A program made the position numbers and the translations under genes. Shown here piece after piece: positions 1 to 10,475 of a DNA stretch of 36,794 nucleotides. Positions within the stretch are counted from its first letter, which is position 1. Every line of letters begins with the position of its first letter. The notes beneath the pieces are model-generated. The model made no database searches and was not told where the DNA came from. It saw nothing but the letters and a program-made list of their open reading frames with translations. Origin of the DNA: Scleroderma bovista (Eukaryota; Basidiomycota; Agaricomycetes; Boletales; Sclerodermataceae); assembly GCA_037178675.1 (NCBI GenBank), contig JAYMGJ010000436.1, positions 1-36,794 of the forward strand. The letters run 5' to 3'.

Positions 1-112
1 ACTCGAGACACAACACAACAAATTGTAGTTACTGCTCACTATATACAGTGCCAGCGTAAAGCACACATGTAAAGGGAGTGTGTCAGTGTCGGTCAGCATG
101 CATGCAGAAGGT

Positions 113-1299
113 ACTTGCCTGAAGAGGCTGGCCTCCGTGCCCATCACCATCAATGTCGCGTTGTAGCGGTTGAGGACCATCGCATCGATCTCATCGAACT
201 CGTCATCAGTGAACGGCTCGTGAGCGAAGGGCTCTTCATCCCCAAGGGAGATGGCATCCTCCTCATACATGGTGATGCGCTCCTCAAGATGAGGGCACTT
301 CAACGAGGAGGGACCGGCCTCAGGCTGGTCCAGGTTCACACTCGCCAACGACACAACTTGGTTGAGGGTGCGGATGGTCTGGCAGGAGGGCTCTACCCCC
401 AGACGGTGTGCCAAATTGAAGGCCTTGATAGTATTTTCAAATGCGGGGGGGCCGTAGTTGGTAGCACCAGGGGTGTGAGCCAGGGCATGAGGGTTGACGG
501 TGGGTTCTGGTCCATCGTAGTGGACATATGTGGTGAAGGCGGCTTGTTGGGCGTTCTCACAACGAGCGCGAGCCTTCTTGCTGCCATGTCAAGTGCGGCC
601 TCCCTGTCCTTGGGCAGGAGCGTTTCCGCTCGTACCACCGTTGGACCCGCCTTGCTGCTGCTGCTGGGCGAACTTGGGGTCAGCTGGCTTGCGCTTCACA
701 GCGCTAAGCTTGTTGGCCTGTGGGCCCTTACCACTGCCATGCGAAGAGGTGCCTTTCTGCTCAAAGGTGGGCATGGCAGCCTTGATGATCCTGTCAGGCA
801 ACATTTGGCTAAGAATTTGAGCTACGACCTCCATAGTGGGAGGGAGCTTGCACAGAATGATCATGGCCTGCACGGGAGCAGGGAATTCGAAGCCGGCGTC
901 CTTGAGATATGTGAAGTGGCTAAGCACTTTGGTGATTGCAGGAGTGGGATGGGAGCCAGCGGGAATGGTAGTCGCCAGGAGCTTGCTAAGCTCAGCGTAG
1001 GCAGAGCCAATACTGGGGGTGCCGAAGTTCTTCTTAAGGTGGTCCCAGATGTCCTTTATGCTATTGAGATTTGAGACGGCGACCTGGATCGAGGGGGCGA
1101 GGCGCAAGGTGATGTTACCGAGCGCTCTCTCGATGTTGTCGTCCCACTCTTTTCGGTCATTGTGACCATCAGCGGGTTGCATCGTTGAGTAGACGTACCA
1201 TTGGCCTTGTGCCCAAAGGTAGGCCTGCATAGAAGTGTGCCACTGCTGCCAGTTGGAGCCAGTGAACACGGGAACCATCTTGTTGAGAGCGCTGGACAT
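113..1299 (-). pseudogene. Ty1/copia-type Gag remnant with an in-frame TGA
   Basis: The translation carries the N-terminal signature of fungal copia Gag proteins (FTGSNWQQWHTSMQAYL near residue 10, then a helical UBN2-like region with IWDHLKKNFG). A glutamine/glycine-rich stretch leads to a TGA at 589-591. The same frame then stays open (HGSKKARARCENAQQ onwards) down to about 113, where a GTACCT could be a splice donor. I start at the ATG at 1299; the frame is open further upstream without an ATG. Gag would form the particle of a retrotransposon, but no protease, integrase or reverse transcriptase of this element lies in the window; it may continue off the left edge. A large open frame on the plus strand across the same bases is its shadow. 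Copia Gag assignment is from motif recognition. Confidence 0.6.
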
Positions 1300-1379
1300 G
1301 GTGATGTTCTGTTGGGAGTCAATGGAGTCAGCAAGTGAATGCGACAACGGACAAGCAAGAAAAGAAGAAACACCTGAGT

Positions 1380-1830
1380 GCTAGTGAAAGCACTTCTGTC
1401 AACAGCTAACTCATGACTTGGTCATGCCAGCGCAAGTCGTTGACAATGTTCGCCATGGTTGGTGCAAGTCATTGATGAACTTTGCCTGTGGCAATACAGG
1501 TGCTCAACTAGGAGCTCACTGTCTGGTGCAAGTCGTCAACCGACTTCGCCTTGTGGCTGTGCAGGGTGTCATATCCATACTTTTCCAGTCGCAACTCCGG
1601 TCTAACCATGGCCCGCCTGACCTCTCCTTAGGCATAGATGCAACTCCGGATCTAGTCCGGCCATCTCCAGCCCTGTAGCTGCACTCCAGCTCAACTCCGG
1701 TCACTACGTCCATCTCCGCCTCAGGACTAACCCCTGTCTTCCTACAGACAGATCCGCAGTCTAACTCCTCCGTTGTAGAGACGCATGCGTCTCTAGGTGC
1801 ACATATACCAATCAGTATTCACCCGAACTC
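1380..1830. other. Non-coding stretch with AACTCCGG motifs
   Basis: No convincing gene. It contains three AACTCCGG motifs (near 1595, 1650 and 1692) of the kind that recur at 3.4-4.3 kb. The sequence GGTGCTCAACTAGGAGCTCACTG near 1500 is closely matched at 4425-4445, which suggests that 1.4-4.45 kb was once one repetitive unit. It could be leader or LTR sequence of the copia element to its left; no primer-binding site was recognised. Confidence 0.35.
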
Positions 1831-2510
1831 GCTCGTGCTACTCAGCACAGCCACCCGCACCCAACCCGCACGAGAGCTCTCCAATGCGCAGCTTGGTACA
1901 CCCAATAGGGTCCTGTGAAGGTCCCGCATGAGTAGCTATTCCCTATCTCTTCCTGCGAGCGTTGCGATCACTCGGAATAGCTTCGGGTCTGTTTGGACTA
2001 GTCCGCGCTACTCAGCACAGCCACCCGCACCCAACCCGCACGAGAGCTCTCCGGTGCGCAGCTTGGTACACCCAATAGGGTCCTGCGAAGGTCCCACATG
2101 AGTAGCTATTCCCTGTCTCTTCCTGCGAGCGTTGTGATCACTCGGAATAGCTTCGGGTCTGTTTGAACTAGTCCGCACTACTCAGCACAGCCACCCACAC
2201 GCAACCCGCACGAGAGCTCTCCAATGCGCAGCTTGGTACACCCATTAGGGTCCTGCGAAAGTCCCACATGAGTAGCTATTCCCTATCTCTTCCTGCGAGC
2301 GTTGCAATCACTCGGAATAGCTTTGGGTCTGTTTGGACTAGTCCACGCTACTCAGCACAGCCACCCGCACCCTACCCGCACGAGAGCTCTCCAATGCGCA
2401 GCTTGGTACACCCGATAGGGCCCTGCGAAGGTCCTGCATGCATAGCTCATCCCTATCCCTTCCTGACTGTCTCAGTCACTTGGAGTAGCATCGAGTCGCA
2501 CTACTACATC
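1831..2510. repeat. Four tandem copies of a 170-bp repeat
   Basis: The landmark CTACTCAGCACAGCCACC recurs at 1838, 2008, 2178 and 2348, exactly 170 bp apart. Copies 1-3 are about 95% alike by eye; copy 4 diverges after about 2430 and runs into the short minisatellite. Each unit also carries GAGAGCTCTC, a 10-bp perfect palindrome, and GAGTAGCTATTCCCT. Open frames crossing the array have no recognisable domain. Confidence 0.9.
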
Positions 2511-2790
2511 GCATCGGGTTGCGCTACATTGCATCGGGTCATGCTACATTGCATCGAGTCACGCTACATTGCATCGGGTCACACTACATTGCATCGGGTC
2601 GCACTGCATTGTGTCGGGGCACTCTCCGGCATAGGGGCTCACTGCATAGGGGTGCATTGCATCGGGTTGCATTGCATCGGGTCGTGTTGCATGGGTCGGG
2701 TCACTCTCCTGCATAGGGTGCTCACTGCATAGGGCCGCATGCGCGCTGCATAGGGTCGCAGCGCACTGCATAGGGTCGCACGACATAGGT
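2505..2790. repeat. About 20-bp minisatellite (GCATCGGGTCrCrCTACATT)
   Basis: Five near-exact 20-bp units run from about 2505 to 2604. They then degrade into shorter GCATAGGG/GCATTGCATCGGG variants up to about 2790. The array abuts the fourth 170-bp repeat directly. Translations of it (histidine/cysteine-rich) are repeat artefacts. Confidence 0.8.
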
Positions 2791-4470
2791 GTTTGCTCTC
2801 TACTTCTCTTCCTGTCACTTTAGCTTCTGCTTTGTGTCCCTCAGCCTTTCCCCTCTCTTTAGCTCCCTGACACTGTCTTTATGTTAGTATTACGTTCCCT
2901 CTTAGCGCTGTCATCCTCTCTCCTTCTCTTCGGGTCGCTTGTACCCTTCCCCCTGGATTAGGCTTCAGTATATAGCCCTAGTCCTCACAAAAATAAAAAG
3001 TTTTCCTTTCTGCCCCCATCTGAGTGTCTAAGTGCGAGTTCTGTCGTTTCCGGTGTTTCTCTGTCGTTTCTCTCGTGTCCTGCCGCTCTCTCTTTGTTTT
3101 CTGACGACCCTAGACGACCCTATTCGGTGCTCCGACGATTTCCGGTGGATCCCGCTATTCCCAGCTCTCCCTAGCGCGTGTCTACACACACTAGGCAACC
3201 TCCCTACTCCCTAGTCGCGCACTCCCTGCGCATTTTCGCTGCGCTCCTCACCCCTACTCTGCTCTCTCTCGACTCCCGGAACCTCCGAGTGCGCTCCTGC
3301 GCTCTATTCTCCTTAGCTCCCCTAGTCAAGCCAGACCAGGTCTCCTTGGGCGGACACCCATTTTCGCGCCTTCAAGGGACTCACCCCCTACACCATGTCG
3401 GACCTGTACCTACCACTAGTCGCTACTCCGGTTTCAGTCCGGCCACTCCCTTAGCCTTGTCTGCGACGTAGCCCAACTCCGGCTGGTACATCCAACTCCG
3501 GCTCAGTTCTGCTCCTGCTCCTGCTCCGTTTCCTCTGTCAGGTCCACCAAAGGCTTAGGACATTTCCATGTCCAACTCCGGACCTTCCTCTGGCTACTCC
3601 GCCCTTCCTCCACTCGCACACTCCCTCCGCTCATACACTCCCTCCGCTCATACACTCCCTCCGCTCTTGCACTTCCTCCGGTCATGCACTTCCTCCGGTC
3701 CTGGACATCACTCCGGACTTAACATTAGTTAAGTCCACCTCTGACCCTTACCTGTCCTCTTCCGACCTAGTTCCCTTGTCCCTGCTTTTCCTCCGTCGTC
3801 CCTGTAACTCTAGTTCCCCGTGTCTGCTTCCGCTCCGGTTTATTTTCCTGTCCCTGGTTTATTTTCCTGTCTGCTTCTGCTCCATCCCTTGTCCCGACTA
3901 GGGTGTTTACTTGTCACCGTATATACTCACCTCTAGTCTCTTTACTATATAAACTACCATACTCCGGCCTAGTAGATCCTTAGATCAAATCTCGACTAAG
4001 ATACTCCCCACTCTGTACTACCCACCATGCTCTCCTAATCCCATCTTGTTCTCCTGAACTCCGGCCAACTCCGGCCTCCATCCTATCTCGTTCCCTTGGT
4101 CCTATGTCCGATCCTAGCAAGTCTCCTACTTGCACGAGGGCAAAAGCCACCTCTGTCCCAGACTCGATGCTAGACCTCTCAGGACCTATCCCACCTCTGG
4201 GATGTCCTTCGCTCCGGACAAGCTGCACTCAACTCCGGACCACTTTCCCGCGGTCCGGACTTACTCCCTGTGCTTCTCTAGTGCCCGGACTTTGTTCGTT
4301 TGACCCGGACTTGACTCTCCGCACTAACTGGCACCTACTAGTGTCTGGACTTACCTCCTCATTAGTTCCCTGCACCTCTGGACCTCCTAGTAAGATCGTC
4401 GAGGAGAACCGGTCTTGACACAGGGGCTCAGCTAGGAGCTCATTGTGGTTCACAGTGTCAAGCTAATTAA
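2790..4470. repeat. Pyrimidine-rich region with dispersed CTCCGG motifs
   Basis: No gene is supported. The plus strand is C/T-rich, with more than a dozen copies of (A)ACTCCGG between 3420 and 4260 and a short ACTCCCTCCGCTCATAC tandem at 3610-3670. TATA-like stretches occur at 2970 (GTATATAGCC) and 3945 (TATATAAAC). Promoter-like boxes in repetitive pyrimidine-rich sequence would suit an LTR or leader region, but no LTR ends were found. Confidence 0.45.
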
Positions 4471-4824
4471 AGTGACACTCAGGGAGCTGGAGTGCTGCCT
4501 GGTGCATTGCTGCACACAGTGCGCTCACAGGGCTCATAACCTGTTGAAGCAATACCTATATACATAGAGGAACTGCTACTCCAACTCACCTGTTGGGTGG
4601 AGTGCACAACCAGAGATGGTAGCAGTAGCTGGTTAAGAGCTGTTATATTATATAAGCGATGAACACTGTTTATATACAACAAATAGTGTGATGCATGACT
4701 GTGATGTGTGACATGTGACATGTAACATCTACTCTAAAGAGGACAATTACTAAGTCTACACTAATATGGGTCGCAGTCTTGTGTGCACTTCGTCGACGGT
4801 TTACGCCGGGTGCACGTGCGACTT

Positions 4825-5196
4825 CAACATTCCCGAGTAAAGCCTTATTTAGGCCCTCTTCCTGGTCAACCTGTGTCCCAGCCTGGTCAGGTACACATTT
4901 CAGAAGAACGTGATGAAGAGTACAAAGTGGACTATATAGTAGCTTCTCATATTTATAGAAGACAACTCCAGTATTTGGTACACTGGAAAGGATACGAAGA
5001 ACATGAGAGAACATGGGAACCTTTGTCTAATTTGAAGAATTATCCTCTGGTAGTTGAGCGCTTCTACCGAGAAAATCCCTTTGCTCCTCACAAGCTTCAT
5101 ATGGCTCAAGCAGACTTTGATTCGTTATTTAGTTGTATCCCTGAAAACCTTACGGTTTGCGACGCTCAGTTCTGCAGTCTGGAATCCTGCACCTGA
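4825..5196 (+). pseudogene. Chromodomain C-terminus of a Ty3/gypsy (chromovirus) integrase, 5'-truncated
   Basis: The translation begins with an integrase-tail segment (HSRVKPYLGPLPG, the counterpart of the usual HVSxLKPY motif). It continues into a chromodomain: YKVDYIVASH, then LQYLVHWKGYEEHERTWEPLS, then a C-terminal helix. Chromodomains of this type steer chromovirus integration to chromatin. All upstream pol domains are missing, so the element is truncated near 4.8 kb. The TGA at 5194-5196 is followed at once by a purine tract and an LTR start, as expected for the 3' end of such an element. This is a different family from the chromovirus at 10.5-17.3 kb: the chromodomain and LTR sequences do not match. 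Confidence 0.75.
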
Positions 5197-5206
5197 GGGG
5201 GAGTAG
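5196..5206 (+). other. Polypurine tract of the truncated gypsy element
   Basis: AGGGGGAGTAG lies between the integrase stop and the LTR start TGTTACGG, where plus-strand DNA synthesis is primed in LTR retrotransposons. Confidence 0.6.
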
Positions 5207-5525
5207 TGTTACGGACCAACTTTTTATCTTATCTAATCTGTGATTAGATAGTGTTTATCTTATCTTAGTGTACAGCCTCTATCTTATCTACCTAGTCTAG
5301 ACCTGTGCCTCGTGCTGTACACGCTGCCACCCTTGATATCATTATGCATAGCCTTAGCTCCACAGTGATGTCATTACATAGCCTTTACCTGCACGTAGCC
5401 TCATGGGTAGCCTTGTGTAGCCCTCGTGTATAGTAGTATATATACAGTGCAATCCAGCACCCAGAAGCTCCCCATTCGAGTTCATCTTGGGTCTCTGCCC
5501 TAGTACTCGCGTCCTATTCTCCTTA
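5207..5525 (+). repeat. 3' LTR (5' part) of the truncated gypsy element
   Basis: It begins TGTTACGG directly after the polypurine tract and contains a TATA-like AGTATATATACAG near 5429 and a leader-like segment ending near 5520. The expected end (CCGTAACA) was not found downstream, so the LTR appears cut. The right boundary is a guess. Confidence 0.5.
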
Positions 5526-6140
5526 GAGTCTTAGTGTGTGGTCGGGTCCTTGGTGTTTGCCTAGGGTTGTCTCAGCAATCTCCGCGCAGAGCTCCGCAAT
5601 GATGCTGGGGGGTTGAGGGGGGTTAGTTGCAGCAGACCGGGGGGCAGCATGAAAGGGTGGTGCAGGGGATGGTTTCCCTGCCATGAGGCAGGAGTGCTGG
5701 GCACGGAGGTGCATCAGCATGTTGTTTTGGTACAGTTTGACATAGGCAGGGAGAACCCTGCCCGTCTCCGGGTCAAGCGCCTGGGGAGTGAGCTGCAATT
5801 TGAAAGCATGGAATATAGAGACTACCCAAAGGATAGCCTTGGGACTGTCCTTTGGACACAAGGTCGGGACAGTGGGGACATTGAACAATTTGCCAGCATT
5901 GGGGCTGGCTTTCATGGTCCAGGACCACTGAAATGGATGGGCGCCAAAGTGATGGAGGAGTGATCTAGGGACTGCGGGTGGGGCAAAATGGGCCCTGAAG
6001 GTGCCCTTTGGGAAGGCATGGTAGCACTTTCCTATCTCTGAGAGAAGGATCGTGCATGGCGAGGAGGATGAGCACTGATGTTTGGTGGGGGGGGACAACT
6101 GTCCCAAAGGGGAAGGTGGTGGTTCAGGTACAAGAGGCAT
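5523..6140 (-). CDS. Hypothetical protein, unrecognised
   Basis: An open frame of about 205 codons from the ATG at 6140. The start is proline-rich; a middle segment (YHAFPKGTFRAHFAPP, then HPFQWSWTMKASP) looks like genuine protein, and alanine/proline-rich sequence follows. No domain, signal peptide or membrane span was recognised. It ends right at the truncated LTR, so its own 3' end may be an artefact of that insertion. Competing plus-strand frames across it look less protein-like. Function unknown. Confidence 0.35.
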   Translation of the reverse strand: MPLVPEPPPSPLGQLSPPTKHQCSSSSPCTILLSEIGKCYHAFPKGTFRAHFAPPAVPRSLLHHFGAHPFQWSWTMKASPNAGKLFNVPTVPTLCPKDSPKAILWVVSIFHAFKLQLTPQALDPETGRVLPAYVKLYQNNMLMHLRAQHSCLMAGKPSPAPPFHAAPRSAATNPPQPPSIIAELCAEIAETTLGKHQGPDHTLRL

Positions 6141-6244
6141 TCTTGCTGGGGTCACAGTTATCTACAGTGTCCTCATCGCGACCACTGTCAGCGACCTCGT
6201 GCATGTCGAGTGGATTGGGCGAGTCATCTAACTCTTCTGTCTCA

Positions 6245-6576
6245 GTTCATTGGGACAAACCAGGCCTGCAGACTGTTAAGGAGAGCCACAGGATGGAATG
6301 CAAGAGTAAGAGTGCTGTGAAGAAGGAGAAGGAGAAGAGCAGGAAGGCATCCAATGGTCGGAAGAGGAAACTGCTGGTGGCAATATTTCCTGGAACCCTT
6401 TCTGAGCATGAGGAGGAAGAGGCCACCACAAATCCTGTTACCCCGATCGTCATGATTGAAGAGGCCACGATCGAAGGATGTTCCAGAGACTTGCTCACAG
6501 AAACTCCTGTCAAATGTGCTCATTCACGTCCAAGGAACTTGGTTGCTTGCAACACAAGGAAATCTATGATGACGGG
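6245..6576 (+). CDS. Possible upstream exon of the RING-finger gene, Lys/Arg-rich
   Basis: The frame encodes a basic, glutamate-rich segment (SAVKKEKEKSRKASNGRKRK, then acidic EHEEEEATTN) that looks like a disordered nuclear protein region with a possible nuclear localisation signal. It ends at GATG/GTGAGTAA, a good splice donor near 6577. The next well-supported coding segment is the RING domain at 7.08 kb. The sequence between them holds a diverged repeat shared with 8.1-8.4 kb. Linking this exon to the RING gene is inference. Confidence 0.35.
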
Positions 6577-6659
6577 GATGGTGAGTAACTCTGCATTACT
6601 GACATGTGATATTCCCGTTATTCACGAAGTTGCTCGAATCTATCAACATAGCAAGTGCA

Positions 6660-6990
6660 CTGCTGTGGCCTGTCCAACCAGCCCATCCATCTCCCTTTTG
6701 CACACTGCGCACTGCCCCTCACCCCCAGATACCTTGTCCCCAGCCAGGATGTGCCAAGCTCGTCACCCACCTATTTGCTTGCCCCAAATTGCCGCCATCA
6801 TTGTCTGGCTTGATGGTCAAGCTTCCGCATTTTATCGTGTATGTCCTCCACCGCATGAAACTACACCCCTCCATTACCTTTGCAGCACCCATTCTTCTTC
6901 AATGTCCAAAGGCACATTTCCCCACTGCATGGAGATCATTGGATCATCGCCTGTTTGTATCTGTGTTCATGTTGGCCAGCAAGGTCATCT
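6660..6990. repeat. Diverged repeat, copy 1 (partner at 8090-8410)
   Basis: Sequence from about 6770 to 6975 aligns with 8190-8405. Shared landmarks are CCGCC(A/G)TC...TCTGGCT, TTCCCCACTGC and TTTGTATCTGTGTTCATG, in the same order and orientation. Translations of the two copies do not keep one common frame, so this looks like non-coding repeat material rather than a duplicated gene. Confidence 0.5.
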
Positions 6991-7082
6991 ACGATAAGTT
7001 GTGGTCGATCATCGTACAGGGGATGTTCCAGTCGCTTTGCAAGGCAGGAGGGTCCTTAGCTAGTCCCTTTCGCCCTTTGATC

Positions 7083-7528
7083 ATGCCTGTGGTCAGTCCA
7101 AACTCAACCTGTGATGTCTGTCTCAAATGCTACAATAATGGTGTGAACATCCCCCATGCCATCTCCTGCAACCATGTCTTTTGCCAGAGTAAGTGTCACT
7201 TTTCCCCGCATTCGAGTTTCAAGTGTAACATGCCTTGTTGATGCACAGGTGCATCCAGCTTCTGGTTCAACACAAGTGCCCTCTTTGTCATACATGCTTC
7301 TCGCCCCACTGGGAGGTCAGGAAATTCCATGTAGACCATGACCCAAATGTAAAGGTGATCATTGATGTGGAGCCATCTCAATCAACCCCCTCAGCTCCAG
7401 AAGCAGACGAGGAAGCTCAGTGTCTCTCAAATGAGATCTCATGGATAGTGGAAGAAGGTGCCAAGATCAATGTGATATGGCGAGTGATCAATGAATGTAG
7501 AGCATACTACAAGTCCCAGGGTGATTAA
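7083..7528 (+). pseudogene. RING-finger protein with a broken splice junction
   Basis: A RING zinc-binding pattern is split over two exons: CDVC, a loop, SCNHVFCQ on the first, then C...HKCPLC on the second (ligands C-x2-C...C-x-H-x2-C-x2-C...C-x2-C). RING domains usually act as E3 ubiquitin ligases. The intron is obvious (GTAAGTGTC at about 7189, TTGATGCACAG ending 7248), but the reading phase does not match across it: one base appears to be missing at the donor, where AGAGTAAG stands in place of a phase-correct AGG/TAAG-type junction. After the RING comes an acidic, helical tail (EADEEAQCLSNEISWIVEE) ending at 7528. The coding start is uncertain. Either the gene is dead or this is an indel in the assembly. 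Confidence 0.55.
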
Positions 7529-7744
7529 GTGCATTCCCACATCTGTCTTCTCTGATGTTCCATCTAAAATGGGGGATTCATCTATAGTACATCTCTGTGC
7601 ACGTCAGCTGCTTGCTTCTGCATAACTTGGCTCTCCAGCCATACTGGGGGCAGTCGCAGCAACTAATTGGTGCCTCGTCAGGGAGTTGTTGAGGTGACGA
7701 TAGGTAGGTCGAGTCGCATTATAATACACGCGGCACAACTCAAC

Positions 7745-7933
7745 TTACTGGGGCAACCAGACCCAGAATAGCATCTTCAATCAAGGCCCTTATAGCAACA
7801 TATTCAATCCCTTCCCTGTACCATACCACCCTGATTACATCTCTCTAAACTTCCATCTTGCTGGTGACGACACCCTACCTTTTGCATCTGTCGAGATGCT
7901 CGAGAGTGAAATAAATAACGGAGGTGGTGTGTA
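7745..7933 (+). CDS. Orphan coding-like fragment
   Basis: An open frame without its own ATG upstream reads HNSTYWGNQTQNSIFNQGPY and continues NIFNPFPVPYHPDYISLNFH before stopping at 7931-7933. Its composition (rich in N, Y, P, F; no repeats) looks like real protein. No family recognised; it may be an exon of a decayed gene. Confidence 0.25.
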
Positions 7934-8089
7934 GCAACGCACGACCATGAGCACAGATTCTACCTCTGCAACTGAGCCTTCGTCATCTGCCATCTCGTTC
8001 TCGTTTTATGCAGAGAGCTTCTCCTCTACAACATCCCACTCCGTAGGTCGAGCATGGACTTCCCGTTCTTGGTGCCATACAGTGTTTCC

Positions 8090-8410
8090 CACGGCTCAAG
8101 CAATGCATTCTGGCATCTGCCTATGCTTCCCACAGATCAGGCACCCCCCGTCCCCACCAACTGGCATCAAGGACCTTTTGGCCAAGATCATGTCGGCTTC
8201 ATTATCACCCACCCACCTGCCCGGAACTACCGCCGTCTTCATCTGGCTCAACGGCACTTCCATGTCTTCTCACATATACCCCCCACGCATCAAACCAATA
8301 CAAATTACACCTCTGTCATCTGCGGCACTCGTTCTCCTTCAACCATTGAAGGTGCGCTTCCCCACTGCCATCAGGCCATCACTTATTTGTATCTGTGTTC
8401 ATGAATGAAG
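8090..8410. repeat. Diverged repeat, copy 2 (partner at 6660-6990)
   Basis: Same-orientation partner of the copy near 6.8 kb, by the shared landmarks given there. Two open frames of 116-153 codons cross it but do not correspond to frames in the other copy, so I do not call them genes. Confidence 0.5.
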
Positions 8411-8568
8411 TTGGTGTAGATATCAATTGTGCGGTCACCAATTCATACTACCAGCACCTTCTACCATTTGTGCACAGCCTTCCTCATAAGGCATACTAGT
8501 TAAGATTGCTGGACTTGTGAGTCACATCAACGACCTTGTTTCAGACCTAATTTACTTGCTCAGGGCAG

Positions 8569-9240
8569 AAATCTCGTGAACCGCGATCAATTCATCAAGT
8601 CGAGCTTGCTAGCTACCAAGATCTTGACCATGCTGGCTTCCTGTGCATCACCTATGATGCGGATCCTAAACCCACCAATAATTGTCATGCTGATGATGAT
8701 TGTCTAGATCCTTTAGACAATACTCATATTCACCCAGAGGACTATGAATAGGCTTGGAAGATGGCCACTAACGCCCTTGAGCTGACAAAGGAGGTGTCCA
8801 TGGTGAGTAATCTTCACATGTTGTATCCCTCATCATGTAAGATAATTTTGTCAGTGAACAAAAGTTGAATGAACTTAACCTCAATGAATTTGCTGTTAAC
8901 ATGTTTGAGGCCAATGAGGATTGGAAGCAGCACACCTTGAACGTGATATGTGAAGAGCTCTTGAGGTCATTTGCAGAGCAAGGAGCGCTTTCCCGTCTCT
9001 CCAACCTTTGGAAGTCTTGACTATGGTGAGCGGCAAAACTTCACATGGGTCTCATCATATCTGTTCTCATCGTCCACATTGTGACCACTGACAATGTTAA
9101 TACTGATTTATCCCTTTTCTTATGCAGAGTCCAGTGGCAATGCTGTGATCAATCGCTTCAGTCTGAACCCCAAAATTCCGACTAAGATAAGGTCAGCCTT
9201 GTGTAGCCTTGTGAACTCCAGAACATGTCTCCATACCCCC
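8569..9240 (+). pseudogene. SPT6 (transcription elongation factor) gene fragment
   Basis: Segments match the Spt6 core. They read, in order: YQDLDHAGFL, then DPLDNTHIHPEDYE, a TAG at 8749-8751, MATNALEL, KLNELNLNEFAVNMFEAN, HTLNVICEELLRSFAEQ. After a one-base shift near 9010 (TGGAAG where TGGGAAG is expected) comes GLIISVLIVHIV. Spt6 is a histone chaperone that travels with RNA polymerase II. An intron-like GTGAGTAAT...AG lies near 8802-8860. Only a central piece is present, with a stop, a frameshift and several CG-to-TG changes, so it is dead. It may have been carried here by a transposon or be the remains of a duplication. The later part (ESSGNAVINRFSL) fits the following S1-like region only loosely. 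Confidence 0.65.
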
Positions 9241-9602
9241 ATGGTGTTAGGTGGCGTACTTCAGTTGATCACAGGCAAGTGGCAGTATCAATGTCTTTTA
9301 AATTATGATCTGAATAATGCCTGTAGGTTGCAATGTGGCCTTAGAGTTATGCTGTTAAAGTTTGATGATTGAGTCCCTGTTATGACTATGTCATCGCCAA
9401 TGGACCAGCTTCATGCTGGATTACATTGGGCAATCACCAGGTCAGTAATATTCCTTGTCTGCAATTTCAACATGGTTTAATATTACACTGCTATGGGATG
9501 GCTTGGACCTAAGATTGTCTAAATGTTGTTGACGGTGTGTCTGGACCTTGAACCATGTTGTTTTACTGAAACATAACCCCACAGCCTTGACGCATGGCTC
9601 GA

Positions 9603-9612
9603 GTATATATAA
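9603..9612 (+). promoter_or_regulatory. TATA box of the orphan gene
   Basis: GTATATATAA, 75 bp upstream of the ATG at 9687, at a normal distance for a fungal promoter. Confidence 0.55.
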
Positions 9613-9686
9613 GGCCTGTCCAACACCCTGATTTTCACTGCGAATTGTTATTTCACTCTGCATCCCATTTCTTTTCTGCTAAATTC

Positions 9687-10475
9687 ATGTCTGCTGATGA
9701 GGAGTTCTTCGATCTCAATGGAAGTGATGACAACACCGATGGTGTGGGCAATGAAGAATCTGATGTTGATTCCAGCAAGAATGAATGTGTCAGGATGATC
9801 TTGCACGTCCCGCCCCCCAATGCAGATATCAGTGTTGTGCAGCAGGTCAGTAATACGTACTCATGATATTATGAACCCACTATTAATTGATCACTTAATA
9901 TGAATATTAATAGGCCCTTCTGACGCTTCAGAAGGCATATTCAGCGCAAAGGAAAGAATTGCAGGCGGTCAGGAGGGCACTTCCCACCTCCCAAGGGTCT
10001 GCCAGCATTCAAGGCCGTAATCTCAATAATGGACCCATGTCTATTGGTGGTCAGATTCAACGTGAAGGGAAAAAATACCTCATTTTCTATCGACTCTGGG
10101 TTCCCAAAAAGCTTTTCCCACTTTCTCCCTGGCCAAATTTTGACCCACGCAGCCCTCTGCATTGGACATCACCCCAAGGGAAATGTGATGGCGCTCAGGC
10201 TGAACTCTATGGGATGCTCCCTCAAGAGATGCACAAGACAGCAGAGACCCTCACCAAGTTTCCTTCAATGGTACGTTCTACTGTTTGTCCTTGCATTTTA
10301 TCACTTATCAACACTGTTTGTACTAGTTCTGTCTCGCTGTCAATTCTGAGCAGTCAAGTATCCTCAATGCACTCAAAGGTGTCACCAGCGTTATATTTGC
10401 TGAGTTCAGTATTGATCCCAGAGTCTTCATTGAAATACCTTCGAAGGAGAACAATGAGAGTGTTGTCTGGCTCCT
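9687..10475 (+). pseudogene. Orphan Agaricomycete gene (DUF6698-like), 5' part, interrupted by a retrotransposon
   Basis: Exon 1 is 9687-9845 (acidic start MSADEEFFDLNGSDDN), exon 2 is 9914-10270, and exon 3 starts at 10354. The introns 9846-9913 and 10271-10353 have GT..AG ends and leave the frame intact. Exon 2 carries the conserved-looking block EGKKYLIFYRLWVPKKLFPL followed by AELYGMLPQEMHK, which I know from basidiomycete hypothetical proteins. Exon 3 (SSILNALKGVTSVIFAEF) is cut at 10475 by a chromovirus and resumes, in frame, after it at 17274 once one copy of the CTCCT duplication is removed. So the gene was intact at this point when the element landed. I recall the family as DUF6698, but that name is from memory. 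Function unknown. Confidence 0.6.
10471..10475. repeat. Target-site duplication, left (CTCCT)
   Basis: CTCCT precedes the LTR start TGTCAAGACC; the same five bases follow the other LTR at 17269-17273. Five bp is normal for Ty3/gypsy integrases. Confidence 0.9.

Noticed and set aside
115..1074. 320-codon open frame on the plus strand
   Set aside because: It lies opposite the copia gag, whose minus-strand frame has recognisable Gag motifs; the plus frame has none.
2268..2786. Open frames of 65-154 codons in the tandem repeats
   Set aside because: They follow repeat periodicity and have no domain; likely artefacts of the arrays.
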